DNA from: Hominiventricola filiformis
GTDB lineage: Bacteria; Bacillota; Clostridia; Lachnospirales; Lachnospiraceae
DNA: 64,000 nucleotides
Direction: 5' to 3'
NCBI RefSeq assembly: GCF_020686965.1
Contig: NZ_JAJEPS010000009.1
Coordinates: forward strand, 73,659-137,658
Below, one piece after another: positions 43,314 through 51,323 of the stretch; positions within the stretch are counted from its first letter, which is position 1, and the number at the start of each line of letters is the position of its first letter. The position numbers and the translations under genes were made by a program. The notes below the pieces were generated by a model that was given only the letters and a program-made list of their open reading frames with translations, searched no databases and was not told the DNA's origin.

Positions 43314-44207
43314 ATGACTTTGAATCAGCTGCGTTATTTCTGCACTGCAAGCCGCTGTCACAGTATCACAAAAGCCGCCGAAGAACTCTACGTAACCCAA
43401 CCGACGGTCTCCACAGCCATTCGTGATCTGGAGATAGAATTTGGAATCAGTCTCTTTTATAGAAAAGGAAATCAGTTAATTCTGACCGGCGAAGGTGAAA
43501 CCCTTTATGAGAAAGCCAATTACATTCTGCAGTACTGTACAGAACTCCAGTCGGACTGTTTTGGATTATCCCGCAACAAACCTCCTATCCGAATCGGCAT
43601 TCCTCCCATGCTCAGTACGGTATTCTTTCCTGAACTTCTGACTGCATTTCAGAAGGAATACCCGGATGTGCCGGTCATGCTGGAAGAATACGCTTCCGTT
43701 CGTGCCTGTAATCTCGTCCAGAACGACAGTCTGGATCTGGCACTGGTCAATATGGAGCAGTATAACATCGATAAATTCCACCATGCCCTGTTAGCAAATG
43801 ACCAAGTAGTATTCTGTGTCAGCAAAGAACATCCTTTAGTCCGAAAAGAAGAAGCCACGATTCAGGATATGGCACAGATACCCCTGATTTTCTTCAACGG
43901 AGACTCCGTCCAGAACCAGCTCCTGAAAATCCGGTTTGAACTGGAAGGTTTTACACCTCATGTTCTGATGCACAACAGTCAGATTTATACCACTCTGCAG
44001 TTTCTGAAAAATAACAACTGCGGATGTTTTCTCTATTCCAGCATGACAGACAAATTTCCGGATATCGTGCAGCTTCCATTAAAACCGCCGCTCTTTATTA
44101 AAATCGGTATGATTTGGAAAAAAGGAAAATATATCAGTAATGATATGCAGACTTTTTTGAATTTCACAAGAAAATATTATAAAGATCACCCGTTGATTAA
44201 GGAATAA
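43314..44207 (+). CDS. LysR-family regulator of the ttd-pfl operon
   Basis: This 297-residue LysR protein has an N-terminal winged HTH (LNQLRYFCTASRCHSITKAAEEL, TQPTVSTAIRDLE) and a periplasmic-binding-like effector domain (about 90-290). It is transcribed away from the permease-ttdAB-pflBA operon, so it most likely activates that operon when a dicarboxylate binds, as TtdR does. AAAGGA lies upstream. Followed by its own terminator. Confidence 0.93.
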   Translation: MTLNQLRYFCTASRCHSITKAAEELYVTQPTVSTAIRDLEIEFGISLFYRKGNQLILTGEGETLYEKANYILQYCTELQSDCFGLSRNKPPIRIGIPPMLSTVFFPELLTAFQKEYPDVPVMLEEYASVRACNLVQNDSLDLALVNMEQYNIDKFHHALLANDQVVFCVSKEHPLVRKEEATIQDMAQIPLIFFNGDSVQNQLLKIRFELEGFTPHVLMHNSQIYTTLQFLKNNNCGCFLYSSMTDKFPDIVQLPLKPPLFIKIGMIWKKGKYISNDMQTFLNFTRKYYKDHPLIKE

Positions 44208-44244
44208 AAAAACCAGTCTCACACCCATGGAAAGACTGGTTTTT
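44208..44244. terminator. Terminator after the LysR gene
   Basis: AAAAACCAGTCT and AGACTGGTTTTT form a 12-bp stem that begins right after the LysR stop; it can also end the convergent small gene at 44253. Confidence 0.88.
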
Positions 44245-44252
44245 AGTGCACA

Positions 44253-44471
44253 TTATTCTATTTTTTCTAATTTATTATTTACACCAAAGCAAACTTTATC
44301 ACCTTCATTGATGTTACGTTCATAGAGCATGGCATCTTCTATTTTTACAATCACTTCTTCTCTTGAAGAATTTATAAGAGTCACTATTGCCATGACTGGC
44401 ATGTCTTCAAATCGTTCTTCACAACCGAAATCTAAATCTTCATCAATCCGTTTTACTGTATATATCATCAA
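44253..44471 (-). CDS. Small conserved hypothetical protein
   Basis: I do not recognise the family. The 72-residue (or 71, starting at the second Met) acidic protein begins MIYTVKRIDEDLDFGCEER. It then alternates short beta-like segments (VMAIVTLINSSREEVIVKIEDAMLY) with a turn INEGDKVCFG, giving the look of a small beta barrel. AAAGGTGT stands upstream. Single gene with opposing neighbours. Confidence 0.6.
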   Translation of the reverse strand: MMIYTVKRIDEDLDFGCEERFEDMPVMAIVTLINSSREEVIVKIEDAMLYERNINEGDKVCFGVNNKLEKIE

Positions 44472-44639
44472 AGAATTACACCTTTCTACCTTTTGAAGAT
44501 GAGAATATCTATAACTGAATTTATATTACCATAGAATGGTTTGTTGCTAAAGAGGTCTGTTTCATTATTATTTTACAGAATCATGATTGCATATTTTACT
44601 TATCATCTTTATTATTTAAAAGGAAAGGAAAGAAAGGAA

Positions 44640-45482
44640 ATGACAAATAGTAGAAGATTTTCAAAATATATTATGTCGATCCTGCTGTTTCTGCTGTTTG
44701 AAGCAGTAGCAATCACACTATGGCTCACAAAAGGCAACCTGTTCTATCTGCTGAATTTCAGCTACATCGGAGTCTGCCTTGGGATAGGAACAGCACTCTT
44801 TACCGCCGGGAAACGATATGCCCGCCATTTCGTACAGCTGGCGGTGGGAAACTATATGCTGCTGTACCTCGGTGTCATCTCCCGCGAGAATATGCAGATC
44901 GAAGGGTTCTGGTACTACCTGTTCCTCGGCGTATTTGAGGCGGCGACGATCCACTATGCGGTTGCAAAAATCTTTGGACCTCTGTTGTTCGGGCGCGGCT
45001 GGTGCGGCTACGCCTGCTGGACGGCGATGTTGCTGGATTTTCTGCCTTATAAAAAGCCTCAGAAACCGCGGAAAGAAAAGCTGGGCGTTCTGCGCTATAT
45101 AATGTTTGCTCTGTCTCTGGCATTGGTGTCCGGGCTATTTTTGATGAAGACCGTACATCTGGAAAAAATCATGTTCTGGCTGTTTCTCGCTGGAAATGTG
45201 TTTTACTACATCGCTGGCATCGTGTTGGCATTCGCCTTCAAGGATAATCGCGCGTTCTGCAAGTATCTCTGCCCCATCACGGTGTTCCTCAAGCCCATGA
45301 GCTATTTCTCCCTGCTGCGGGTCCATTGTGACGAGAGTAAATGTGTCCACTGTGGCAAATGTCTGCGGGTCTGTCCCATGAACGTGGAGATCAACAAGGA
45401 AACCCGCAAACGAAAAAATGGAACAGAGTGCATCCTCTGCTACGAATGTACACTGGTCTGCCCAACAAAAGCACTGCATTAA
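44640..45482 (+). CDS. Membrane 4Fe-4S ferredoxin-type protein (NapH-like)
   Basis: This 280-residue protein has six or so membrane spans followed by two ferredoxin clusters, CVHCGKCLRVCPMNV and CILCYECTLVCPTKA. A conserved GRGWCGYACWTAMLLDFLPY segment precedes the third pair of spans, as in NapH / CcoG / RdxA proteins that pass electrons from the membrane. The partner enzyme is not nearby. Its GC content is clearly higher than the AT-rich leader before the ATG at 44640, so the gene may have been transferred. It borders the accessory region. Confidence 0.8.
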   Translation: MTNSRRFSKYIMSILLFLLFEAVAITLWLTKGNLFYLLNFSYIGVCLGIGTALFTAGKRYARHFVQLAVGNYMLLYLGVISRENMQIEGFWYYLFLGVFEAATIHYAVAKIFGPLLFGRGWCGYACWTAMLLDFLPYKKPQKPRKEKLGVLRYIMFALSLALVSGLFLMKTVHLEKIMFWLFLAGNVFYYIAGIVLAFAFKDNRAFCKYLCPITVFLKPMSYFSLLRVHCDESKCVHCGKCLRVCPMNVEINKETRKRKNGTECILCYECTLVCPTKALH

Positions 45483-45525
45483 AAAATAATAGTATGTAAA
45501 TAAAATCGGGTTTGGGAGAATAAAA

Positions 45526-45672
45526 ATGAGTGATATGATAAAATTTATAAACACTCAGAATCACTCTCAGAATCCGAGAATTGACCGTTTTCAGGCACAA
45601 ACAACTCAAATCGACTTAAAATTCCAGGCTATTCGCATTCAACAAGAAATACTTTCAGAAGTATCTACTATC
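45526..45672 (+). pseudogene. N-terminal gene fragment of unknown family
   Basis: GGGAG precedes ATG and a frame of about 49 sensible residues, MSDMIKFINTQNHSQNP then a Gln-rich helix ending EILSEVSTI. The frame then runs into ATPase sequence read in another frame. It looks like a gene cut off by recombination. Family not recognised. Confidence 0.45.
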
Positions 45673-45940
45673 CGGCGGTATGCCGTACCTTGCCAACATC
45701 CGCTACGAGGATGCTCCTTCCAAGCTCTACCTTCATGACCTGTTCAACTCTGTCCAGCTCAAAGACATTGTGAAGCGGAACAAGATCCGTGACATGGACT
45801 TGCTGGAATGAATCATCGCTTAGGTGATTGCGAATGTGGGCACGACCTTCTCCGCAACTTTTCTGGCGAAGTTCCTCAAAAACGAGAAGCGAACTGTTGC
45901 ACCGGAGACCATCCTGAAACACATCCACCACCTGCCATCC
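45673..45940 (+). pseudogene. Fragment of a DUF4143 AAA-type ATPase
   Basis: Reading from about 45673 gives GGMPYLANIRYEDAPSKLYL then LFNSVQLKDIVKRNKIRDMDLLE, a stop, VIANVGTTFSATFLAKFLKN and EKRTVAPETIL. This is the C-terminal DUF4143 part of the large AAA ATP-binding protein family. A TGA and a TAG interrupt it, and both ends are missing, so it is dead. It joins recombinase sequence near 45,940. Confidence 0.75.
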
Positions 45941-46063
45941 TTGTGACTGACAGTAATTCACCAGAATGTCCCTCTGGTTGGAAATACTGGCACTCTCCCC
46001 GATCAGTTCGTCATCTTTGGAAAGTCAGCAGTATACGCCAACTCTCCATGTTGCATTTCTATC
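45915..46063 (-). pseudogene. Fragment of a serine recombinase gene
   Basis: On the minus strand RVGVYC, a stop, then LSKDDELIGESASISNQRDI and LVNYCQSQGWQVVDVFQDG align with the catalytic N-terminus of the complete recombinase at 47197-48867 (AVYCRLSKDDDLQGESASIA). The stop stands exactly where Arg is expected next to the catalytic Ser. Only about 45 residues remain. Confidence 0.8.
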
Positions 46064-46120
46064 TGTCAGGGCCACTACCAGTGTCTGTAAGGTTCCTACT
46101 GCACTCTGAAAAAATGCCAT
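46064..46120 (-). pseudogene. Maff2-family gene, N-terminal fragment
   Basis: GGAGG then ATG gives MAFFQSAVGTLQTLVVAL, the conserved start of Maff2 proteins of conjugative elements. After about 18 residues the frame passes into the recombinase fragment without a break. This is a scar of an element once inserted in, or recombined with, a Maff2 gene. Confidence 0.78.
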
Positions 46121-46248
46121 AATAAAATTCCTCCATTGATTTTTCATGATTTCCGGCTGTTCATTTTTACCGGATCTTGTTGTTTTGGGCATAAGAAAAG
46201 ACCGGTCAGTGAGTAATTCACCAATCGGCCTTATGCCCTGTTCCATAT

Positions 46249-46626
46249 TTACTTTTTCTTGATACATTTTGCTATAATCTTTTCCATATCCTCATCCAGT
46301 CCTGCTAAATAATGCTCTTCCTTAAGTCCGGAAAAAATCACATCAGCCTGACTTGAAATAAATCTGACATTACAAAACATATTTCCTTTCGCAATGTCTA
46401 CTGTTCTTACTTTTCCTGCCCAGTCATACACATCTTGGAAAATATAAGCATGAATAGCCTGTAAATGCTTGAAATCAAATTTACCATTTATTGGTTTGTC
46501 CAGCAGTTCCAGCAATCTAAGCATTGTCAGCTTCCGTTCAAATATATGAAGCTTATCAAGATCTCTTATATCAAGCTTATTGATCAGTATATCTGTATCA
46601 GGATAACAATATTTTGTATCCGGCAT
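46249..46626 (-). pseudogene. Truncated Fic-domain toxin
   Basis: Fic proteins transfer AMP from ATP to target proteins. The 125 residues present hold the N-terminal helices and the conserved block LQAIHAYIFQDVYDWAGKVR followed by NMFCNVRFI (the substrate-binding flap side). The sequence stops at IIAKCIKKK, where the family would continue to the catalytic HPFxxGNGR motif. That motif is absent, so the protein cannot be an active AMP-transferase. It starts two bases past the antitoxin stop. Downstream sequence belongs to a different mobile element. Confidence 0.82.
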
Positions 46627-46627
46627 A

Positions 46628-46951
46628 TTATACCTCGCTCAATATTTTCGCTCTCGCATCATCAATGCTCATGTTACCACTCTTAATCTCCTGCAGCATA
46701 CTAAGATCACTGTCACTCAGCTTTAGACCTTCCATCCTTAAGGTTGCAGCTACTTCCTTTATTTTCTCTTCATCCGTATAGGATGACTTTGCCAGCTTAA
46801 CAGCAAAAGGAATTCCTTCCTGTATAATCAACTGATTCAGTGCCATATTGATATACGTAGACATATTAAGGCCAAGCTTTTCTAAAATGTTTGTCGCGTT
46901 TTCTTTTACGCTCTCTGGTGTTCTCGCTTGAACAATTCCCATACTTTCCAT
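46628..46951 (-). CDS. RelB/DinJ-type antitoxin with VbhA-like Fic-inhibiting helix
   Basis: The 107-residue protein is in two parts. Residues 5-55 (VQARTPESVKENATNILEKL and on to IPFAVKL) form a RelB/DinJ ribbon-helix-helix DNA-binding domain. Residues 60-107 resemble VbhA antitoxins and contain T70-LRM-E74-G75, which fits the (S/T)xxxE(G/N) motif that blocks ATP binding in Fic. It lies directly before the Fic gene. The ATG at 46951 follows AGAGGTG; a longer frame starts at 46990. Domain calls come from motif reading; the fusion is an inference worth checking. Confidence 0.75.
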   Translation of the reverse strand: MESMGIVQARTPESVKENATNILEKLGLNMSTYINMALNQLIIQEGIPFAVKLAKSSYTDEEKIKEVAATLRMEGLKLSDSDLSMLQEIKSGNMSIDDARAKILSEV

Positions 46952-47025
46952 AAAAGCACCTCTCTTTCTTGTATATTTATTATATGACACTGTCTATACA
47001 TAGTCAATCAGCAATTACTGGTTTT

Positions 47026-47107
47026 TTAGAATAGACCAGCCAGTAACGGAACCAGAGTCGTTCCGATCAGTGCCACTCCACCGCCGGCCATAAGCTGTTT
47101 TATCCCC
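47026..47107 (-). pseudogene. Maff2-family gene, C-terminal fragment (element border)
   Basis: Minus strand codons read GIKQLMAGGGVALIGTTLVP and LLAGLF before the stop at 47028-47026, the conserved C-terminus of Maff2 proteins. The matching upstream half of a Maff2 gene (KSQGMKQFMA) lies 11 kb away at 58134-58171 in the same orientation. It marks the left border of the inserted mobilizable element. Confidence 0.8.
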
Positions 47108-47196
47108 AATTAGGTGTAAAACTCTGCTCGATGGCGGGCGGCGGCGTACAAAAAATCTATATGGTGTTTTTAAGAGAACCGTCCCGGCGGGACAGG

Positions 47197-48867
47197 TCAG
47201 GCAGTGACCTGTTCCACCTCCGGGATGGGTTTGAGATTAAAATGAATTTCGATAGAAATGTGTCTTGTTTTATCTTCGTCAATGCGCTCATGCACGACGA
47301 TTTCTTTGATTAAGCGGTTGAGGGTGGCTGCGTCCAGTTCTGTAATGTTGGCGTATTCCTGAATGGCTTCCACCCATTGTTTTGCGTCATTGGCAAGCTG
47401 GACTTCATCGGACAGCCGCTTTCTGCCCTCGGACACTTTTGTTTTAAGTTCCGTCTGCTCGGTCTGTGTCTTTTCCAGCATGGTGTTGAAGTTCTGCTCA
47501 CTGATACGCCCTGCAATCATATCTTCATAAAGCCGCATTACCATTTTGTCCAGAACCTCAATCCGTTCCTCGTCCCTTGTAAGGGAGCGTTCCATTGCTT
47601 CCCGCTGTTCCCGCTGCTCGGCTTCACAGGTATTGGTCAGGCGGTCAGCAACCGCTTTCCCGTCCATCAGGGCAGCTCTGGCACATTCCCGGATTTTCCG
47701 CAGCACATGACTGTAAAGGGTGTCATAATCAATCCGGTGCTGGGTGCAGTGGTTCTTTCCAAAGGCATTGTAGGTCTTGCAGGAGTAAATCTGCTGGGGA
47801 TGTTTTGCGTTTGTGTAGCGTACCGTCAGAGACTTCCCACACTCGCCGCATTTTATCAGTCCGGCAAACAGGCTGATTTCATTGGTCTGCCCCGGACGCT
47901 GGCGGGATTTCAGCTTGTTCTGCACAATGTCAAAGCTCATGCGGTCAATCAGCGGTTCATGCTGTCCTTCCACTACAATCCAGTCCTCCGGCTTCTTTTC
48001 CCCAATCGTGCCGATTTTGAAACGGTAGTCCTTTTTCTGGGAAGCAATCGCCCCAGTGTAAACGGGATTCATCAAAAGGTCTTTGATAACGGAAAAGTCC
48101 CACATATACCGCCCGTTTTCCGGGTCTTTCTTTTCCCATTTGGTGCGGGTATTGCGAAGCCCCCGTTCCCGGTTCCACCATGTGGGGCAGGGGATTTTTT
48201 CTTCCTCCAGCCGTCTGCGGATATAGTTCGGACCATGACCGTTTAGGGCATATCCGAAAATCAGCCGCACAATCGGGGCGGTTTCCTCGTCAATGAGCAG
48301 ATGGTTTTTGTCCTCCGGGTCTTTCCGATACCCAAACGGGGCAAGACACCCGGTAAACTGTCCTTTCTGCGCTTTCAGAAGATAAGAGGAATGGACTTTC
48401 TTGGAAATATCCTTGCTGTACATCTCGTTCAGGATATTCTTGAACGGGGCGATGTCGTTGTTATCCCGCAGGGTGTCGATACCGTCATTCATGGCGATAT
48501 AGCGGACACCGTTTCTTGGGAAAAAGTCCTCAATCAAATGCCCTGTTTGCAAATAGTTACGCCCCAGTCGGCTGAGGTCTTTCGTGATGACAAGGTTGAT
48601 TTGCCTGCGCTCAATGGCTCTCAACATTCTCTGTAAATCAGGACGCTCCATATTAAGACCTGTGAAGCCATCGTCCTGATAGACTGCCACAACCTCCCAT
48701 CCCTGCTTTTCGCAGTATTTTTCCAGCATATCACGCTGGTTTGCGATACTGGCACTTTCGCCTTGCAGGTCATCGTCCTTTGACAGCCTGCAATAGACCG
48801 CCGCACGATAGCCCCCGGCAAGTGCTGAACCGATTGTTCTGTATTCCATTTCGTTCATCATAGCCAT
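47197..48867 (-). CDS. Large serine recombinase (TnpX-like integrase)
   Basis: This 556-residue site-specific recombinase inserts and excises the element. The resolvase domain has the catalytic Ser in AVYCRLSKDDDLQGES and the arginine region TKDLSRLGRNYLQTG. The recombinase and zinc ribbon domains follow (FGYALNGHGPNYIRRRLEEE, then CGECGKSLTVRY with C-x-C and SCKTYNAFGKNHC). A long coiled coil lies near the end. Length and motifs fit TnpX/TndX. It begins one base after the small upstream gene's stop. Confidence 0.94.
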   Translation of the reverse strand: MAMMNEMEYRTIGSALAGGYRAAVYCRLSKDDDLQGESASIANQRDMLEKYCEKQGWEVVAVYQDDGFTGLNMERPDLQRMLRAIERRQINLVITKDLSRLGRNYLQTGHLIEDFFPRNGVRYIAMNDGIDTLRDNNDIAPFKNILNEMYSKDISKKVHSSYLLKAQKGQFTGCLAPFGYRKDPEDKNHLLIDEETAPIVRLIFGYALNGHGPNYIRRRLEEEKIPCPTWWNRERGLRNTRTKWEKKDPENGRYMWDFSVIKDLLMNPVYTGAIASQKKDYRFKIGTIGEKKPEDWIVVEGQHEPLIDRMSFDIVQNKLKSRQRPGQTNEISLFAGLIKCGECGKSLTVRYTNAKHPQQIYSCKTYNAFGKNHCTQHRIDYDTLYSHVLRKIRECARAALMDGKAVADRLTNTCEAEQREQREAMERSLTRDEERIEVLDKMVMRLYEDMIAGRISEQNFNTMLEKTQTEQTELKTKVSEGRKRLSDEVQLANDAKQWVEAIQEYANITELDAATLNRLIKEIVVHERIDEDKTRHISIEIHFNLKPIPEVEQVTA

Positions 48868-49065
48868 TTACCCACACAATCCAGACGGTATCTGGCTCTG
48901 TTGAACCTCATCTTCATTATACTTCAAATCTTTCTTTTTAGCAAGATATTCTTTTGTATTTGTTTTGCCGTATTTCTGGGAAATCAGGCTGACGAACACA
49001 TCGGTGGCGTCCAGTTCCCCGTCAAATACGGTTGTCACTTCAATCTTGGTCTTATTTTTCGCCAT
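48868..49065 (-). CDS. Small transposon-encoded protein
   Basis: A 65-residue product, MAKNKTKIEVTTVFDGELDA onward, then a Lys-rich helical end QSQIPSGLCG. Small genes of this type often precede the recombinase in Tn4451-like elements, but I cannot assign a function. Its stop (TAA) abuts the recombinase ATG, so translation is probably coupled. AGGATAACTG lies before the start. The last 18 bases of its coding end recur inverted at 58085-58102. Confidence 0.65.
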   Translation of the reverse strand: MAKNKTKIEVTTVFDGELDATDVFVSLISQKYGKTNTKEYLAKKKDLKYNEDEVQQSQIPSGLCG

Positions 49066-49111
49066 AGGCAGTTATCCTCCATACATGAAAATAGCCAGAC
49101 AGAGAACGGTC

Positions 49112-49389
49112 GGCAACGAAGTCCGGCAACGGGCTTCAAAAGACCTTGCAAACAATCTCAATCTGGCGTTGATTACTATTTATACTTTTCTTTTATTTTT
49201 CTGTTGTTTTGGTTGTCAGAGAGGGAAAAAGCCCGGAAATAAGGGATTTTCCCCGGCAACCGGCTCGGCAACGGGATAGCAACGAAGTCGGCAACGGGCT
49301 GTCATTTTCAGAATGGAAGCTCCATCTGCTCTGTGACCTCCACAAAACCGTCCATCGTTTTTTCAGACGGGTTGCCGGAGTCCGTTGCC
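49112..49389. repeat. Iteron-like array of GGCAACG repeats
   Basis: Copies of GGCAACG or one-base variants lie at 49112, 49125, 49255, 49267, 49278 and 49290 on the plus strand, plus two inverted copies at 49370 and 49383 inside the VirE gene's end. Neighbouring copies are 11-13 bases apart. Such spacing is typical of iterons; the role here is unknown. Confidence 0.65.
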
Positions 49390-50702
49390 GGGTTTTCACG
49401 CTCCCAGCCCTTTTGTCTGCCGTATTCCGCAAACATCCTCGGATTGGAAAAGTAGTTCCACCCGGTAATGCACTGGTTCATTATCTCGTTGATTTCCCGG
49501 ATTTCCCATTGCTTCGGCTCATCAAAGGTGTGGTTTAAGGCTTCCTTGTAGAGCTGCTTGGAGCAGACCGTTTCCCCGGTGTACTTATCAAGGTAAGCCT
49601 GTATCATCCCGGCTTTGGTGTCCTCCGGCATAAAATCCCGCTGGTGTTCTTTGAGATACCGCTGCATGGCTGGGCTGAATGACAGCTTGAACATGCCGCT
49701 TCGGTAAATCTCCATTGCTTCCGCCCACATCTGGCTGATATAGGCTCTGGAAGCGGCTTCGTCCTCCAAAATGTGAACCTCGGCTTGCTCCGGGTACACC
49801 ATGACCGGGATAAATCGGCGGTTGCCGGAACGGTCAAGGGGGAGAAAGTCAAGGGCGTTGGAAGTGCCGCCGAACACGCATTGACGGGGGCGGTCTGCCG
49901 GGTGAGTTTCATAGGGAATTTTGTAAACCTCTTTCTGGCGGCTTAGAAAGGACTTGATTTCCTCAATGCTCTTGGCATTGGCGGTTGCCATCATTTCCGA
50001 CATTTCAATTATCCAGTGACCTTGCAGCTTGCGGTACACGTTATCATCGTCCAGCTTCCGCAAATCATCGGAAAACCACTCGTCCCGGACTGCCAGCAGC
50101 CGGAAGAAGGTGGATTTGCCAGCCCCCTGACCGCCTACCAGACACAGCATGATTTCAAACTTGCTTCCGGGCTTAAATGCCCTTGTAATCGCCCCCAGCA
50201 TGAACAGCTTCAAGGCTTCATAGGTGTAATCGTCCACATCAGCTCCCAGAAAGTGCCGCAGACAGAAGCGGATGCGCTCAGTCCCGTCCCATGCAAGGCT
50301 GTTCAGAAAATCCCGGATGGGGTGGTACTTATTCTCATTCGCCACAATCCCGATGGCGGTTTCAATCTTTTTCTCACTGGTAAGCCCGTAGGTTTCCTCC
50401 AGATAGAGAAGCAGATACTTCATGTCCGTATCGGTCAGGGCTGTGCTTTCTCTGTGAAAACCGATGGGCTTTATGATGTCCTTGCGGTCGGTCAGGATGT
50501 TGTAGGCGATTGCCCCGGCAAGCACAGGGTCACGCTGGAATACGGTCAGGCAGTTCCGTATGCTCTGGCGGACGCCGCCTTTCTCGGTGGTTTCCAGAGT
50601 TGCCTTTACTTCCTCAACGCTCTGGGGCGGCTGCATGGCGTTCATGGTGTTTTTTAGTTCTTGCTGCGTCTGCGGCTGCAAGCTCTGCCATTCGCTGTTC
50701 AA
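49308..50702 (-). CDS. VirE-type (virulence-associated E) P-loop ATPase
   Basis: This 464-residue protein belongs to the VirE/primase-helicase group found in phages and mobile elements. Walker A is GGQGAGKSTFF, followed by DDLRKLDDDNVYRKLQGHW, the acidic IIEMSEM Walker B region and GTSNALDFLPLDRSGNRRFIPV. It probably unwinds DNA at the element's origin. The frame opens with TTG at 50702 (MNSEWQ), overlapping the primase gene by 89 bases; an internal ATG at 50645 is the alternative start. No break seen. Confidence 0.85.
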   Translation of the reverse strand: MNSEWQSLQPQTQQELKNTMNAMQPPQSVEEVKATLETTEKGGVRQSIRNCLTVFQRDPVLAGAIAYNILTDRKDIIKPIGFHRESTALTDTDMKYLLLYLEETYGLTSEKKIETAIGIVANENKYHPIRDFLNSLAWDGTERIRFCLRHFLGADVDDYTYEALKLFMLGAITRAFKPGSKFEIMLCLVGGQGAGKSTFFRLLAVRDEWFSDDLRKLDDDNVYRKLQGHWIIEMSEMMATANAKSIEEIKSFLSRQKEVYKIPYETHPADRPRQCVFGGTSNALDFLPLDRSGNRRFIPVMVYPEQAEVHILEDEAASRAYISQMWAEAMEIYRSGMFKLSFSPAMQRYLKEHQRDFMPEDTKAGMIQAYLDKYTGETVCSKQLYKEALNHTFDEPKQWEIREINEIMNQCITGWNYFSNPRMFAEYGRQKGWERENPATDSGNPSEKTMDGFVEVTEQMELPF

Positions 50703-51257
50703 GCTGTATCACATCCTTTCCGTAGTCCATAATCAAAACCGCTTTTTCCTCTGTCTCCCCGAACAGCAGCACATCCAGCAGATATTCCACATGGGCTTGC
50801 TTCTGCAAGGCTTCCACGAACCGGGGATGAAACGCTTCCTCCGGGGAGTGCGGGGCATAGTCGGTTTTCCATACCCGTAAGAGGTGTAGATAATCGGCAA
50901 GGACACGGAAGCAATGTGCCTTTGCTTCCCGGAACTGTTCTTCCGGGGATTTCTGCCGGGGCTTGGGCTTCCTTGCCCTGCCCGGTGGCTTCCAGTCCTC
51001 ATAGGCAAGCCCGAAGTCACTCGCCAACTGTGCGGCGGCTTCCTTTTTCCCCAGCCCGTACAGGGCAGCTACAAAATCAATCACATCCCCATCTGCACCA
51101 CATCCGAAGCAGTGGAAACGCTTGTCCAGCTTCATGCTGGGGTCTTATCGTTGTGGAACGGGCAGCAAGCCATCCCGTTTCTGTTTACCCGGATTCCGTA
51201 ATGCTCCGCAGCCTGTCTTGTCGTAACGGACTGCTTCACAGCTTCAAATACATTCAA
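50614..51257 (-). pseudogene. CHC2 zinc-finger primase gene with a frameshift
   Basis: From a TTG at 51257 (GGAGG seven bases upstream) the frame reads MNVFEAVKQSVTTRQAAEHY and ends CCPFHNDKTPA at a TGA. Adding one C to the CCCC run near 51139 joins it to SMKLDKRFHCFGCGADGDVI and the rest, a CHC2 primase zinc finger (CPFH...CFGC). The remaining 130 residues are helical and charged. The finger is therefore split in two frames: a mutation, a sequencing error, or slippage. Confidence 0.8.
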
Positions 51258-51323
51258 ATCAATTCCTCCTTGTAAAAAAGAAAAGGCACTTATCATTCTC
51301 AATCTGAAAATGGCAAGTGCCTG

